Source of the DNA: Pelotomaculum propionicicum
Lineage (GTDB): Bacteria; Bacillota; Desulfotomaculia; Desulfotomaculales; Pelotomaculaceae
NCBI RefSeq assembly: GCF_004369225.1
Contig: NZ_QFFZ01000009.1
Span: 1 to 64,000 of the forward strand
Direction of reading: 5' to 3'
Length of the DNA stretch: 64,000 nt
The notes below the pieces were generated by a model, which did not search any database, was not told the origin of the DNA, and saw only the letters and a program-made list of their open reading frames with translations. Position 1 is the first letter of the stretch; every line of letters starts with the position of its first letter. Position numbers and translations under genes: made by a program. Below are positions 25,901-34,694 of the stretch, piece after piece.

Positions 25901-26047
25901 ATTGAGCTTATCGGACTGCCCTGGCACTACGGTTTTTCGGGGATAGCCACAGGCGCCACGGCCAACGACATAACGCCCAGCGTCGGAGACCCGAACGTGA
26001 TGATACCTGAATCAAAAGCTTTTCTCTGCAACGTTAAGAAGGCTTAA
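22982..26047 (+). CDS. fdnG: Formate dehydrogenase catalytic subunit, selenocysteine-containing, Tat-exported
   Basis: Extracytoplasmic FdnG-type enzyme that oxidises formate to CO2. The 1,021-residue protein starts at GTG 22982 (AAAGGAGG 8 nt upstream) with the Tat signal KISRRDFLKFLGLGTAG. The proximal cluster motif is CAFCGCGC...MCSKG. An in-frame TGA at 23609 falls exactly where these enzymes have selenocysteine (ARL-Sec-HSSTVAGL), residue 210, with a SECIS-like hairpin just after it. Molybdopterin-binding domains follow (VIGANPAENHP; DPRFTKTAAKAD), then a C-terminal beta-barrel domain ending at 26047. It is followed by Fe-S and NrfD-type subunits. Without Sec reading, the gene would wrongly be split in two. 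The cofactor could be Mo or W. Confidence 0.93.
23609..23640 (+). promoter_or_regulatory. Selenocysteine codon and SECIS hairpin
   Basis: TGA at 23609-23611 is followed 13 nt later by TGGCC (23625-23629), a GGTCTT loop (23630-23635) and GGCCA (23636-23640). The GGTCT apical loop and its distance from the TGA match SelB-binding SECIS elements of formate dehydrogenase genes. Confidence 0.85.
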
Positions 26048-26101
26048 AGCTTGGTGAAAACCATAAACACCTAATTTCAAGCAGAAACCGGAGGTGTAAC
26101 G

Positions 26102-26932
26102 ATGTCAAAAGGTGTCCTGGTAGACGTTACCAGGTGCATCGGCTGCCGCAGCTGCCAGGTGTCATGTAAATCATGGAACGACCTGCCGGCAAAACTGGGC
26201 ACATTCTCCAATAACTGGGACAGCCCTGGAAAAACGAGCGCCGATACCTGGACCAACGTAAACTACTACGTGATAGAAGATGGCGACAATCTAAAGTGGC
26301 GCTTTGTAAAAAGACAATGCATGCACTGCAACGAGCCGGCCTGTGAATCAGCCTGCTTTACCCACTCGTTCGTTAAAACTAAGGAAGGAGCAGTCATATA
26401 TAAGCCAACCGAGCTGAATAAGGATTACTGCGTCGGCTGCCGTTACTGTATGATCGCCTGCCCCTTCGGCATACCCGGCTTCCAGTGGGACAAGGCTTTC
26501 CCCTACGTGCAAAAGTGCCGCTTTTGCTATGACCGCATGAAAGAAGAAGGTCTGGAACCGGCCTGCGTAACTTCCTGCCCCACTGGCGCCCTAAAGTTCG
26601 GCGACAGAAAAGAGCTGCTGGCCGAAGCCTGGGACAGAATCAATAAAAATCCCAGATACGTTAAAGGGGTATATGGTGAGAAGGAATACGGCGGTACTTC
26701 CTGGCTGTATATATCCGACGTTCCTTTCGACAAGATCGGCTTCAGGACGGAAGCTTTCGGCAAGCCCGTCACCCAGAGGTCAATCCCGTCTTTGACCTGG
26801 GACGTGCTCAAATGGACTCCCTACCTGTTCTTCGGCTGGGGCGCCATCCTGACCATCATGCGCGCCTACACCAAGCGCCACGCCGAAGTGCATGACGAGT
26901 CTGAATTATATGAACCGGTGGATAACAAATAA
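26102..26932 (+). CDS. Formate dehydrogenase Fe-S subunit (FdnH/HybA-like)
   Basis: A 276-residue electron-transfer subunit with sixteen cysteines in four ferredoxin-type groups: CIGCRSCQVSC, CMHCNEPACESAC, CVGCRYCMIACP and CRFCYDRM...CVTSCP. It should wire the catalytic subunit to the membrane quinone-reactive subunit. A C-terminal hydrophobic segment (LKWTPYLFFGWGAILTIM) could anchor it. It has no signal peptide and would be exported by hitch-hiking with the Tat-bearing FdnG. It is a close paralogue of the hydrogenase subunit at 38367-39182. Confidence 0.9.
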   Translation: MSKGVLVDVTRCIGCRSCQVSCKSWNDLPAKLGTFSNNWDSPGKTSADTWTNVNYYVIEDGDNLKWRFVKRQCMHCNEPACESACFTHSFVKTKEGAVIYKPTELNKDYCVGCRYCMIACPFGIPGFQWDKAFPYVQKCRFCYDRMKEEGLEPACVTSCPTGALKFGDRKELLAEAWDRINKNPRYVKGVYGEKEYGGTSWLYISDVPFDKIGFRTEAFGKPVTQRSIPSLTWDVLKWTPYLFFGWGAILTIMRAYTKRHAEVHDESELYEPVDNK

Positions 26933-26961
26933 GAATTTTTGACAATTGGAGGTGAGATTAA

Positions 26962-28131
26962 ATGCAAAAAGGACGTAACTGGACTTTCAGAATGACAGGT
27001 TTCAGAAAGCTGCTTATTTTGTTAGTAGTGATCGCGGTTTGCGCCGCCCTCTACCGTTTTGTATTCGGCCTGGGCTCCGTGACCAACCTGAGCGACGAGT
27101 GGCCCTGGGGCCTGTGGATCGGCTTCGACCTGCTCTGCGGCATCGCCCTGGCCGGCGGCGGCTTCAGCACCGCGCTTATTGTGCACGTGCTGCACAAGGA
27201 TAAATACCTGCCGATCGCCCGCGCTGCTTTATTAACATCGCTGATCGGTTATATCATATCAATGGTCAGCCTTTTCCTGGATATCGGCCGCTGGTTCAAC
27301 TTCTGGCGCCCGTTCTTTTACTGGGGATTCCACTCCGTGCTGTTTGAAGTATTCTGGTGCATTTCACTGTATACAACCGTGCAGGTGCTTGAGTTCGGAG
27401 AGATCTTCTTTGAAAAAATCAAGTGCCCCGGCCTGGAGAAGGTACTGCATGCCATGCTGCCTTTCCTGCTGATCCTGGGCATTGTGCTGCCCTCACTGCA
27501 CCAGTCCTCACTCGGCTCGCTGTACATCGTGGCCGTTGACAGGCTCTACCCGCTGTGGTGGTCCCAGATCATCCCGTTCTTCTTTGTCTGGTCCGCCTTC
27601 TTCCTCGGGCCTGCCATGGTCACCGTGGAAGGCACCCTGGCCGCCAGGGCTTACGGCAGGGAACCTGAGACACCGGTATTTTCCAGCCTGACAAAAGTAA
27701 CTTTAGTCATGCTGATCATTTACCTCATTGTTAAAATTGCCGACCTGGTATACCGCGGCGTGCTTTCCATGGCCTTTAACGGGTCCTTTGAGAGCAACAT
27801 GTTCCTGATTGAGATGATCGTGTTTATCATCCTGCCGATTATCATGTACGCCACACCGTCTATCCGCAACAAGCAGGGCGGTGTCCTGACCGCCTCCATC
27901 CTGGTAGTCGCCGGTGTTGTATTCAACCGGATGAACGTGGTGTTTACCGGTATGGCTGATGCCATGGGCGGCAGCTACTTCCCCAGCATCTGGGAATGGT
28001 TGTGCACACTTGGCATGTGGAGCTTTTTGGTCTTAGCCTACTGCTTCGTTGTTGAGAACTTCCCGATCCTGCCCAAGGAAGAGCATGTGCATAGCGGCGG
28101 TCACTCGCACGGGGCAGGTTTCCACGCTTAA
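26962..28131 (+). CDS. NrfD/HybB-type membrane subunit of formate dehydrogenase
   Basis: A 389-residue polytopic protein with about nine or ten helices, of the NrfD/PsrC/HybB family, which exchanges electrons with menaquinone. Conserved-looking parts include WPWGLWIGFDLLCGIALAGG and FYWGFHSVLFEVFWCISLY. It ends in a His-rich tail (HVHSGGHSHGAGFHA). GGAGGTGAG precedes the start. It is very similar to the hydrogenase-associated copy at 39214-40386; the main differences are at the two ends. Confidence 0.9.
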   Translation: MQKGRNWTFRMTGFRKLLILLVVIAVCAALYRFVFGLGSVTNLSDEWPWGLWIGFDLLCGIALAGGGFSTALIVHVLHKDKYLPIARAALLTSLIGYIISMVSLFLDIGRWFNFWRPFFYWGFHSVLFEVFWCISLYTTVQVLEFGEIFFEKIKCPGLEKVLHAMLPFLLILGIVLPSLHQSSLGSLYIVAVDRLYPLWWSQIIPFFFVWSAFFLGPAMVTVEGTLAARAYGREPETPVFSSLTKVTLVMLIIYLIVKIADLVYRGVLSMAFNGSFESNMFLIEMIVFIILPIIMYATPSIRNKQGGVLTASILVVAGVVFNRMNVVFTGMADAMGGSYFPSIWEWLCTLGMWSFLVLAYCFVVENFPILPKEEHVHSGGHSHGAGFHA

Positions 28132-28187
28132 AAAGAATTGATTGACAAGCCTATACTGATAATTTAAAATGTTTTAAAGTATTGTTT

Positions 28188-28212
28188 AGGGGGGAATATA
28201 ATATTCCCCCCT
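28188..28212 (+). terminator. Hairpin between the formate dehydrogenase and hyp genes
   Basis: A near-perfect palindrome, AGGGGGGAATAT with ATATTCCCCCCT, starts about 57 nt after the NrfD gene. The T tract is weak (AATTCTT), so it may attenuate rather than fully separate the two units. Confidence 0.6.
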
Positions 28213-28261
28213 AATTCTTGGTATGACTATAGTCAGCAAATCTTTGCGGGGATGTGTTAAA

Positions 28262-28675
28262 ATGCATGAATGGGCGCTGGCGGAAGCAGTTGTCGAGACT
28301 GTGCTGAAAGAAGCCGGAAAAGAAAACCTCAAAGAGATCGTGCGGGTAAAAGTCATGGTGGGCGAGCTGCAGCAGATAGAACTGGACGTTTTCAACTTTG
28401 CCATGGAGAATATCCTGCAGCAGGGCGGCGGCGCCCTGAGCATGGAAAAAATCAGCCTTGAGGTGGATAAATGTGTTCTGCGGTGTAAAGTATGCGGGGA
28501 AGACTGGTACTACAGCGACTCCCTGCAGGACCTTTCTGAAGAAGACTCCGAGGCCATCCACTTTGTCCCGGAAGTCGCGCACGTTTATGTCAGGTGCCCC
28601 CGCTGCGGCAGTCCGGATTTTGAGATAACCAGCGGGCGCGGGGTCTGGATAGATTATATTGAAGGTGAGAAATGA
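28262..28675 (+). CDS. hypA: Hydrogenase maturation nickel metallochaperone HypA, archaeal-type
   Basis: A 137-residue HypA that delivers nickel to the hydrogenase large subunit. The nickel-binding N-terminus is MHEW (His2, Glu3). The zinc site uses CKVCG and CPRCGS, but the two pairs are about 45 residues apart, against roughly 12-15 in E. coli-type HypA. The insertion and the tail (IHFVPEVAHVYVRCPRCGS, then GRGVWI) resemble archaeal HypA such as that of Thermococcus, from memory. ATG 28262 is used; an upstream in-frame start would add 13 residues before MHEW and break the metal site. Its stop overlaps the next start. Confidence 0.9.
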   Translation: MHEWALAEAVVETVLKEAGKENLKEIVRVKVMVGELQQIELDVFNFAMENILQQGGGALSMEKISLEVDKCVLRCKVCGEDWYYSDSLQDLSEEDSEAIHFVPEVAHVYVRCPRCGSPDFEITSGRGVWIDYIEGEK

Positions 28676-29400
28676 TGGACCCAAGACTTAATGTTATTAA
28701 CAAGCGATTCCAAAATGTCAAAAAAATAATAGCGGTTTCGGGGGGCAAGGGCGGCATCGGCAAAAGTCAAACAGCTGCCAGCCTGGCGTTATGCCTGGCA
28801 AAACATAACTACCGGACAGGACTGCTGGACCTGGACTTCTGCGGCCCTTCCACACACGTCATACTCGGGGTCGAAGGGATTTACCCGGAGGAGGAAAAGG
28901 GTATTGTCCCGCCGAAATTTAACGGCATTAGTTTCATGTCAATTACTTATTACACCGGCAATAACCCTTCCCCGCTGCGGGGAAGTGAAATTTCCAACGC
29001 CATCATTGAAATACTGGCCATAACCCGCTGGGAGGACCTTGACTTTTTGATTATAGATATGCCCCCGGGCACCGGTGACCCGGTGCTTGATGTAATCCGT
29101 TTAATCAAAAGAGTTGAATTTCTCCTTGTTACCACTCCGTCCAGGGTTGCTCAAGAAGTTTTAAAGCGTGAACTAAAGGTTTTAAACGAACTTGGCATTA
29201 CCGTCATCGGCATACTGGAAAACATGAAAACAAAAAAGGGTTCACAGGTTGCTTCTGAACTGCTCAACCTGGGTGTCCCCTTTCTTGGCTCCATTGATTT
29301 CGATTATGACCTGGAAGACGCCCTGGGCAGCCCGGCAAAACTTCTGCAAACGGACTTTGCCGCCCAGCTGGACCAGATCATCAGTCAAAAATGTCTTTAG
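28672..29400 (+). CDS. hypB: Mrp/MinD-type P-loop ATPase, probable archaeal-type HypB
   Basis: A 242-residue SIMIBI ATPase with deviant Walker A SGGKGGIGKS, GLLDLDFCGPSTH and switch DFLIIDMPPGTGDPVLD, as in Mrp/NBP35. Its ATG overlaps the hypA stop, and hypF follows. No classical GTPase HypB (His-rich, GNVG...) is present in the cluster. In Thermococcus a Mrp/MinD-family protein acts as HypB, pairing with HypA for ATP-dependent nickel loading. The position beside an archaeal-type HypA makes the same role likely. The alternative is an Fe-S carrier of the Mrp type; the C-terminal CxxC of those carriers is not seen. Confidence 0.75.
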   Translation: MMDPRLNVINKRFQNVKKIIAVSGGKGGIGKSQTAASLALCLAKHNYRTGLLDLDFCGPSTHVILGVEGIYPEEEKGIVPPKFNGISFMSITYYTGNNPSPLRGSEISNAIIEILAITRWEDLDFLIIDMPPGTGDPVLDVIRLIKRVEFLLVTTPSRVAQEVLKRELKVLNELGITVIGILENMKTKKGSQVASELLNLGVPFLGSIDFDYDLEDALGSPAKLLQTDFAAQLDQIISQKCL

Positions 29401-29430
29401 AATGACACAGGCAGATATAAAAATAAACGA

Positions 29431-29518
29431 TGTAGGTTCGGTTTCAACCGAACAGGGCGCGCCAGCGCCGAACTTGTTGGTAATATTCAGAATTTGTGCG
29501 AATAAATTCGCACCTACA
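29431..29518. repeat. Two dispersed palindromic repeats between hypB and hypF
   Basis: TGTAGGTTCGGTTTCAACCG (29431 onward) and, in inverted order, TTGTGCGAATAAATTCGCAC ending CTACA at 29518. Both belong to the TGTAGGT palindrome family; GGCGCGCCAGCGCC lies between them. Confidence 0.65.
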
Positions 29519-29564
29519 TCCATAAAGACAGTAATGGTTTATTCTTAGGTTCTTTATATGGGGG

Positions 29565-31889
29565 TTGGCGGTAATCACACAAGATCTTAACCCAAAAGGA
29601 AAAAACATTACCAGATACCACATAGTCATAAAAGGGGTTGTCCAGGGAGTGGGCTTCCGCCCTTTCGTTTACAATCTGGCGCGGCGCTGGAAAATAAACG
29701 GCAGTGTGTTAAACTCAGCCGGCGGCGTGATTATCGAGGCTGAAGGAGAAGAGGCGAACCTGACCGGTTTCTCAAACGAACTCAAAGATAACCCGCCCAA
29801 GTTAGCTCTGATTACCGGTTACAAGCTGTATCAGCTCCCGTACCGCGGGTATGCGGATTTTCAGATCCTGTCCAGTGACACCGCCCTGGACAAGGAAGCC
29901 CTGGTGCCGCCTGACGTTGCCACCTGTCCGGCCTGCCTTGAGGATGTCTCCGATCCGGCCGACAGGCATTACAATTACCCTTTTACCAACTGTACCAACT
30001 GTGGGCCCCGTTTTACCATAACCAGAGAAATTCCCTATGACCGGCCTTATACGGCCATGGCTTCTTTTCAGATGTGCGGCGATTGCTCCGGGGAATACAA
30101 TAATCCGGCCGACCGTCGCTTCCATGCCCAGCCGGTGGCCTGCCCGTTTTGCGGGCCGCAGGTTGAATTAGTCGACCGCCGGGGGATAAAGGTCGCCGGC
30201 AGGGAAAACTGGCTGCAGGCCTGCTGGGATTTGCTGCAGGATGGTAAAATCCTTGCTTTTAAAGGGCTGGGCGGCTTCCACCTGACCTGTGACGCCATGA
30301 ACAGCAAGGCCCTGGAAGTTTTACGACAGCGCAAAGGGAGAGAATGCAAGCCTTTCGCCGTAATGTGCCGGGATTTAAGGACAGTGGAGAAATACTGCCG
30401 CGCCAATGAGGATGAAGCAAAACTGCTGAGCTCTCTCCAGGCGCCTATAGTGATCCTTGCCCGCAAACCCGGCTACTTATTGCCTAAGGAACTGGCGCCC
30501 GGTTTAAAAACGCTGGGCGTAATGCTTCCCTATACGCCTTTGCATTACCTGCTTTTTACCGGGCCTTTCGACCTGCTGGTCATGACCAGCGGCAATTACA
30601 GCAGCCTGCCGCTGGTAAAGGACAATGACCGGGCACTGGATGAACTGGGTGAAATCGCAGACTACCTGCTCTGGCACAACCGGGACATTGTCAACCGCTG
30701 CGACGACTCCCTGGCCCGCGTCATCGACGGGGGAACCCATATACTTCGCCGTTCCAGGGGCTATGTGCCCCACCCTGTCGCGGTCAGGCGCGATGCGCCC
30801 GCACCGGTTATTCTCGGGGTAGGCGGCGAAATGAAAAACAGCTTCTGCCTGCTGAAGAGAGACCAGGCTTTTATGAGCCAGTATATAGGTGAAATTGACT
30901 GCCTGGAAGGAGAGGAAAACCTTTTCTCCAGCCTGATCAATTTTCAAAGGTTAATAGGCGTGACGCCTGAGATTGTCGCTTATGACATGCACCCCGGCTA
31001 CGCCTCAGCTGAGGTGGCCCGGCGCATACCGGCCCTTCACCTCGTTGAGACGCAGCACCATCACGCGCATTTCGCAGGCTGCCTGGCGGAAAACGGCATC
31101 GAAGACGAAGAAGTTATCGGCGTTATTCTTGACGGGACAGGTTATGGTACAGACGGCACTCTCTGGGGCTTTGAAATAATCACCGGCGGTTATACCGGCT
31201 TTAATAGATTGTGCCATCTGGCGGCGGTTCCCCTGCCGGGGGGTGAGGCTGCCATAAGGCAGCCCTGGCGCACCGCGGTGTCATACCTGCATACTTTTTT
31301 AGGCGGTGCGGGGAAACAGGCGGCGCGTGAGATTTTTAAAGATAAAGAACTGCCTTTAATTGAAAAGATGATCGAAAAAGGTTTCAACGCGCCTCTGTCT
31401 TCTGGCTGCGGCAGGCTTTTTGACGCTGTTTCAGCGATACTGGGAATATGCCTGGAAAATCACTACGAGGGGCAGGCCGCGGTCGAGCTGGGTGAAATAG
31501 TCCTGGCCGGCGCAGAGGGTGATCTTCTTTCCCCCTACCCCTATGCAATTAAAGAAGGGATTATCAACCCGGGCGAGATGCTGGCGGAGATTATCAAAGA
31601 CCGTTCAGATCACACACCGGTTGAGATTATCGCCACCCGTTTTCATAAAACACTGGTAAAAATCATATTTGAAGCAGTGCGGGAAATCAGCCGGCGGACC
31701 GGCCTGAAAAAGGTGGCGCTCAGCGGGGGGACCTGGCAAAACCCGTATCTATTCCAGTCAGTAAAAAATCTTTTGGCTGCGAACGGCTATCAGCCGCTCT
31801 ATCACCGCCAGGTACCCGCCAACGACGGTGGTATAGCCCTGGGGCAGGTCATGATTGCACACTGGAGGTGGCTTAAAAAATGTGTTTAG
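29565..31889 (+). CDS. hypF: Carbamoyltransferase HypF
   Basis: A 774-residue enzyme that makes the cyanide ligands of the NiFe centre from carbamoyl phosphate, by adding a thiocarboxamide to HypE. Domains in order: acylphosphatase (VVQGVGFRPFVYNLA, about 20-105), zinc fingers (CPACLEDV, CTNCGPR, CGDCSGEY, CPFCGP, about 120-200), YrdC (about 210-400) and a Kae1-like C-terminal domain with HHHAHFAGCLAENG. The TTG at 29565 is the first start in frame but lacks a spaced ribosome-binding site, so the true start may lie up to about 50 nt downstream. It overlaps hypC by 10 nt. Confidence 0.93.
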   Translation: MAVITQDLNPKGKNITRYHIVIKGVVQGVGFRPFVYNLARRWKINGSVLNSAGGVIIEAEGEEANLTGFSNELKDNPPKLALITGYKLYQLPYRGYADFQILSSDTALDKEALVPPDVATCPACLEDVSDPADRHYNYPFTNCTNCGPRFTITREIPYDRPYTAMASFQMCGDCSGEYNNPADRRFHAQPVACPFCGPQVELVDRRGIKVAGRENWLQACWDLLQDGKILAFKGLGGFHLTCDAMNSKALEVLRQRKGRECKPFAVMCRDLRTVEKYCRANEDEAKLLSSLQAPIVILARKPGYLLPKELAPGLKTLGVMLPYTPLHYLLFTGPFDLLVMTSGNYSSLPLVKDNDRALDELGEIADYLLWHNRDIVNRCDDSLARVIDGGTHILRRSRGYVPHPVAVRRDAPAPVILGVGGEMKNSFCLLKRDQAFMSQYIGEIDCLEGEENLFSSLINFQRLIGVTPEIVAYDMHPGYASAEVARRIPALHLVETQHHHAHFAGCLAENGIEDEEVIGVILDGTGYGTDGTLWGFEIITGGYTGFNRLCHLAAVPLPGGEAAIRQPWRTAVSYLHTFLGGAGKQAAREIFKDKELPLIEKMIEKGFNAPLSSGCGRLFDAVSAILGICLENHYEGQAAVELGEIVLAGAEGDLLSPYPYAIKEGIINPGEMLAEIIKDRSDHTPVEIIATRFHKTLVKIIFEAVREISRRTGLKKVALSGGTWQNPYLFQSVKNLLAANGYQPLYHRQVPANDGGIALGQVMIAHWRWLKKCV

Positions 31890-32107
31890 GTATACCGGGT
31901 AAGGTTATTGAAGTGAATCTGGCTGAAAACTGGGCTGTCGTGGAAACCTTCGGGGTACGGAAGAAAATCAGTATCACATTAGTTGACGAGGAGATTACAC
32001 CAGGGGACTATTTGATGGTCCATACCGGCTACGCTATCGGCAAGATTGACCTGAGCGATGCTGAAACGACACTAAAGCTGTGGGAGGAGATTCTGCTTGC
32101 TGAATAA
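31880..32107 (+). CDS. hypC: Hydrogenase maturation chaperone HypC
   Basis: A 75-residue chaperone that carries the Fe(CN)2CO unit with HypD and binds the hydrogenase large-subunit precursor. It begins with the defining MCLGIPGKV, whose Cys2 is essential in the family. It overlaps hypF by 10 nt upstream and hypD by 11 nt downstream. Confidence 0.95.
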   Translation: MCLGIPGKVIEVNLAENWAVVETFGVRKKISITLVDEEITPGDYLMVHTGYAIGKIDLSDAETTLKLWEEILLAE

Positions 32108-33203
32108 CATGCCCGATCCGGCTTTGGGACAAAAGATTTTAGCCAGGCTACCCTCCCTGGCGGAAAAGGCCTCCCGCCGCCTGGGGCGCCCGCCTGTATT
32201 GATGGAGGTCTGCGGCACCCACACCATGGCCATAGCCAAAAGCGGGATGAGGAGCCTGCTGGCCGGGCACCTTGAACTTAGAAGCGGCCCGGGCTGTCCC
32301 GTTTGTGTCACTGACCAGGGGGACATAGATAAGATGATCGCCCTGGCCGGCAGGCCTGAAGTTACTATTGCCACTTTTGGCGATATGCTGCGGGTGCCGG
32401 GGACAGACTCATCCCTGGAAGTGGAGCGGGCCCGCGGGGCCCGGGTGGAAATATTTTATGCGCCTGCCGACGCGGTGGAATTCGCCGCCGGCAGCCCTGA
32501 AAAAGAAATAGTATTTCTGGGTGTTGGCTTTGAAACCACTATACCGGCTGTTGCTTTAAGTTTAGAGCTGGCTGTCGCCCAGGGCCTGCGAAATTATTCA
32601 GTCCTCTCATCGCACAAACTGGTCCCGCCGGTAATGAAAGCGCTTCTAAGCGACCCTGAGCTAAAAATTGACGGCTTCATCCTGCCGGGTCACGTGTGCG
32701 CGGTAACCGGCAGGCAGGCCTTTGAATTTATCTCAGGGGAATATCACATTCCAGCCGTGATCACCGGTTTTGAGCCGCTGGACCTCCTGGCTTCAGTCTG
32801 CCTTTTGCTGAACCAGATTGCGGACGGCCGTCCTGAAACTGTCAACGGCTATACCAGGCTGGTACGTGAGGAAGGGAACAAAAAAGCAAGGGCGATAATG
32901 GAAAAATATTTTGAACCCGCTGATGCCCTCTGGCGCGGTTTTGGGCTGGTGCCCCAAAGCGGCCTGGCTCTTAAAAAAGAGTATTCTCTTTATGACGCCG
33001 CAGCCAGGTTCCCGCTGCAGGTCCCCGCTTCCCGCCCGCTTATTGGGTGCGCCTGCGGCGATATTTTAAAGGGCAAGCTCACCAGCCCCCAATGCCCTCT
33101 ATTTGCTAAATCATGTACTCCGCTAAACCCGGTCGGCCCCTGCATGGTTTCCTCGGAAGGGGCCTGTGCCGCGTATTACCAGTACGAATGGGCGGCAAAG
33201 TGA
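32097..33203 (+). CDS. hypD: Hydrogenase maturation protein HypD
   Basis: A 368-residue Fe-S protein that assembles the Fe(CN)2CO group with HypC and HypE. Motifs seen: MEVCGTHTMAIAKSGMRS, GPGCPVCVT, VFLGVGFETTIPA, LPGHVCAVTG and, at the C-terminus, GCACGDILKGKL and CTPLNPVGPCMVSSEGACAA. The TTG at 32097 follows GGGAGGAG at 9 nt; an ATG four codons on (MPDPALG) is an alternative. It overlaps hypC. Confidence 0.94.
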   Translation: MLNNMPDPALGQKILARLPSLAEKASRRLGRPPVLMEVCGTHTMAIAKSGMRSLLAGHLELRSGPGCPVCVTDQGDIDKMIALAGRPEVTIATFGDMLRVPGTDSSLEVERARGARVEIFYAPADAVEFAAGSPEKEIVFLGVGFETTIPAVALSLELAVAQGLRNYSVLSSHKLVPPVMKALLSDPELKIDGFILPGHVCAVTGRQAFEFISGEYHIPAVITGFEPLDLLASVCLLLNQIADGRPETVNGYTRLVREEGNKKARAIMEKYFEPADALWRGFGLVPQSGLALKKEYSLYDAAARFPLQVPASRPLIGCACGDILKGKLTSPQCPLFAKSCTPLNPVGPCMVSSEGACAAYYQYEWAAK

Positions 33204-33217
33204 AAAGGAGTGAGAAA

Positions 33218-34234
33218 ATGAGCACAAACGAAAATGAATTAATTTTACTCGCTCATGGCGACGGGGGCCTACTGACCCACCAGCTTTTAGAGAAATACTT
33301 CCTGCCCGGCTTCAGCAATGAACTGCTGGACGAACTCAGTGACGCCTCCGTATTCAGCATGCAGGAAGGCCGCCTGGCTGTCAGCACCGACTCTTTCGTG
33401 GTGGACCCCATATTTTTCCCTGGCGGCAATATCGGCAAACTGGCCGTGTGCGGCACTGTCAACGATATAGCTGTGAGCGGCGCCAGGCCGCTGTACCTGA
33501 CCGCTTCCTTTATCCTTGAAGAAGGTTTGCCGCTGGGCGAACTGGCCAGGATTGTTGCCTCCATGTCGGATACAGCGGTTAAAGCGGGTGTAAAAATCAT
33601 TGCCGGTGACACCAAAGTCGTCGGACGGGGGCAGGCGGATAAAATTTTTATTACAACCACCGGTATAGGCCTCCTGCCGCCGCAGGTCAACCTGGGCTAC
33701 CGCCGGCTGAAGCCTGGTGATAAAGTGCTGGTTAACGGCAGTTTGGGCAACCACGGGCTCGCCATCCTGCTGCAGCGCGAAACTCTGGGGCTTGACAGCA
33801 AGGTGGAAAGCGATTGTGCTCCTTTAAACCTGATCATAGAGAAATTGCTCAAGCGTTTTAAAAGCATTAAAATAATGCGTGATCTAACCAGGGGAGGCCT
33901 GGCCACCAACGCCAAGGAAATTGCCCAGTCTGCCAGGGTCGACATCTGGCTGGACGAGCAGTCCCTGCCGGTGGACGATTCTGTCAGGGGAGTCACTGAA
34001 CTGCTCGGCCTCGACCCCTTGTACCTGGCCAACGAAGGCAAATTTCTTATTGCCGCGGCAGCGGATGAGGCAGCGGACCTTTTGGACTTTATGAAAAAGG
34101 ACAGCCTGGGCGAAAACTCCAGGCTCATCGGTGAAGTCCGCGCCGGCAGCGGCAATGTGTATTTAAAAACAGCATTGGGCGGCACGCGCAAAATCAACAT
34201 GCTGGCCAGCGCCCCCCTGCCCCGGATTTGTTAG
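33218..34234 (+). CDS. hypE: Hydrogenase maturation protein HypE
   Basis: A 338-residue AIR-synthase-like enzyme that dehydrates the thiocarboxamide on its C-terminal Cys to thiocyanate for cyanide transfer. It ends with the required PRIC. ATP-binding features include HGDGGLLTHQLL and VSTDSFVVDPIFFPGGNIG. ATG 33218 follows AAAGGAG at good spacing; a longer frame from 33113 would overlap the end of hypD and is not supported. It closes the hypABFCDE run. Confidence 0.94.
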   Translation: MSTNENELILLAHGDGGLLTHQLLEKYFLPGFSNELLDELSDASVFSMQEGRLAVSTDSFVVDPIFFPGGNIGKLAVCGTVNDIAVSGARPLYLTASFILEEGLPLGELARIVASMSDTAVKAGVKIIAGDTKVVGRGQADKIFITTTGIGLLPPQVNLGYRRLKPGDKVLVNGSLGNHGLAILLQRETLGLDSKVESDCAPLNLIIEKLLKRFKSIKIMRDLTRGGLATNAKEIAQSARVDIWLDEQSLPVDDSVRGVTELLGLDPLYLANEGKFLIAAAADEAADLLDFMKKDSLGENSRLIGEVRAGSGNVYLKTALGGTRKINMLASAPLPRIC

Positions 34235-34292
34235 TTTCTTTAGAATTCAGAAGACAGAAGTCAGGAGACAGAATAAACAAGCCCCAGGCAAA

Positions 34293-34316
34293 TGTAGGTC
34301 CGGATTTATCCGGACA
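34293..34316. repeat. Dispersed TGTAGGT palindrome
   Basis: TGTAGGTCCGGATTTATCCG followed by GACA; a member of the palindrome family with a CCGGAT/ATCCGG stem. Confidence 0.7.
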
Positions 34317-34340
34317 AAGCCTGAATATAGATAACACTAA

Positions 34341-34613
34341 GTCCATGGTGTTGAAACAAGCTGCTCCATTGCGGAGCGTCGCAAGTGAACTCAGCGAAGC
34401 TGAGGTTGCGAAATTGGATTCGCGAGACAGCGGTTAGGGGACACACCTCTGGCTTTAGCCTGACTCTACTGAGAGGCATGTCCCCAACGTATTTCGCGAA
34501 AGCCTGAACTGAGCCAGGACGGCGAATTGAAGGCGGTCCAATTTCGCCCGAAGCGAGCTGTTAGTTCACTCGACGCGGAGCAGAGGAGCCAAGCGGGTTT
34601 CAACACCATGGAC
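34341..34613. repeat. 273-bp imperfect inverted repeat between hypE and the protease gene
   Basis: The ends are a perfect 17-bp inverted pair, GTCCATGGTGTTGAAAC (34341) and GTTTCAACACCATGGAC (34597). Inside are further matched segments: AGTGAACT/AGTTCACT, GAAATTGGA/TCCAATTTC and GGGGACA/TGTCCCC. The whole unit can fold into one long hairpin. It has no ORF and looks like a MITE or a REP-like structure. Confidence 0.75.
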
Positions 34614-34633
34614 GACTCTGGCTACTAACTGAA

Positions 34634-34655
34634 TGCGGCTAAAGCCGCACCTACA
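34634..34655. repeat. Dispersed palindrome, GCGGCT type
   Basis: TGCGGCTAAAGCCGCACCTA then CA; an inverted member of the TGTAGGT palindrome family with a different stem sequence, 40 nt before the protease gene. Confidence 0.6.
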
Positions 34656-34694
34656 GTTACAGCAGTTGAACTTCTATGGCAAGGAAGGTATGTT

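Noticed and set aside
28672-29400. Annotating the P-loop ATPase simply as a MinD cell-division protein
   Set aside because: It has Mrp-type motifs, no C-terminal membrane-targeting helix is evident, and it is translationally coupled to hypA.
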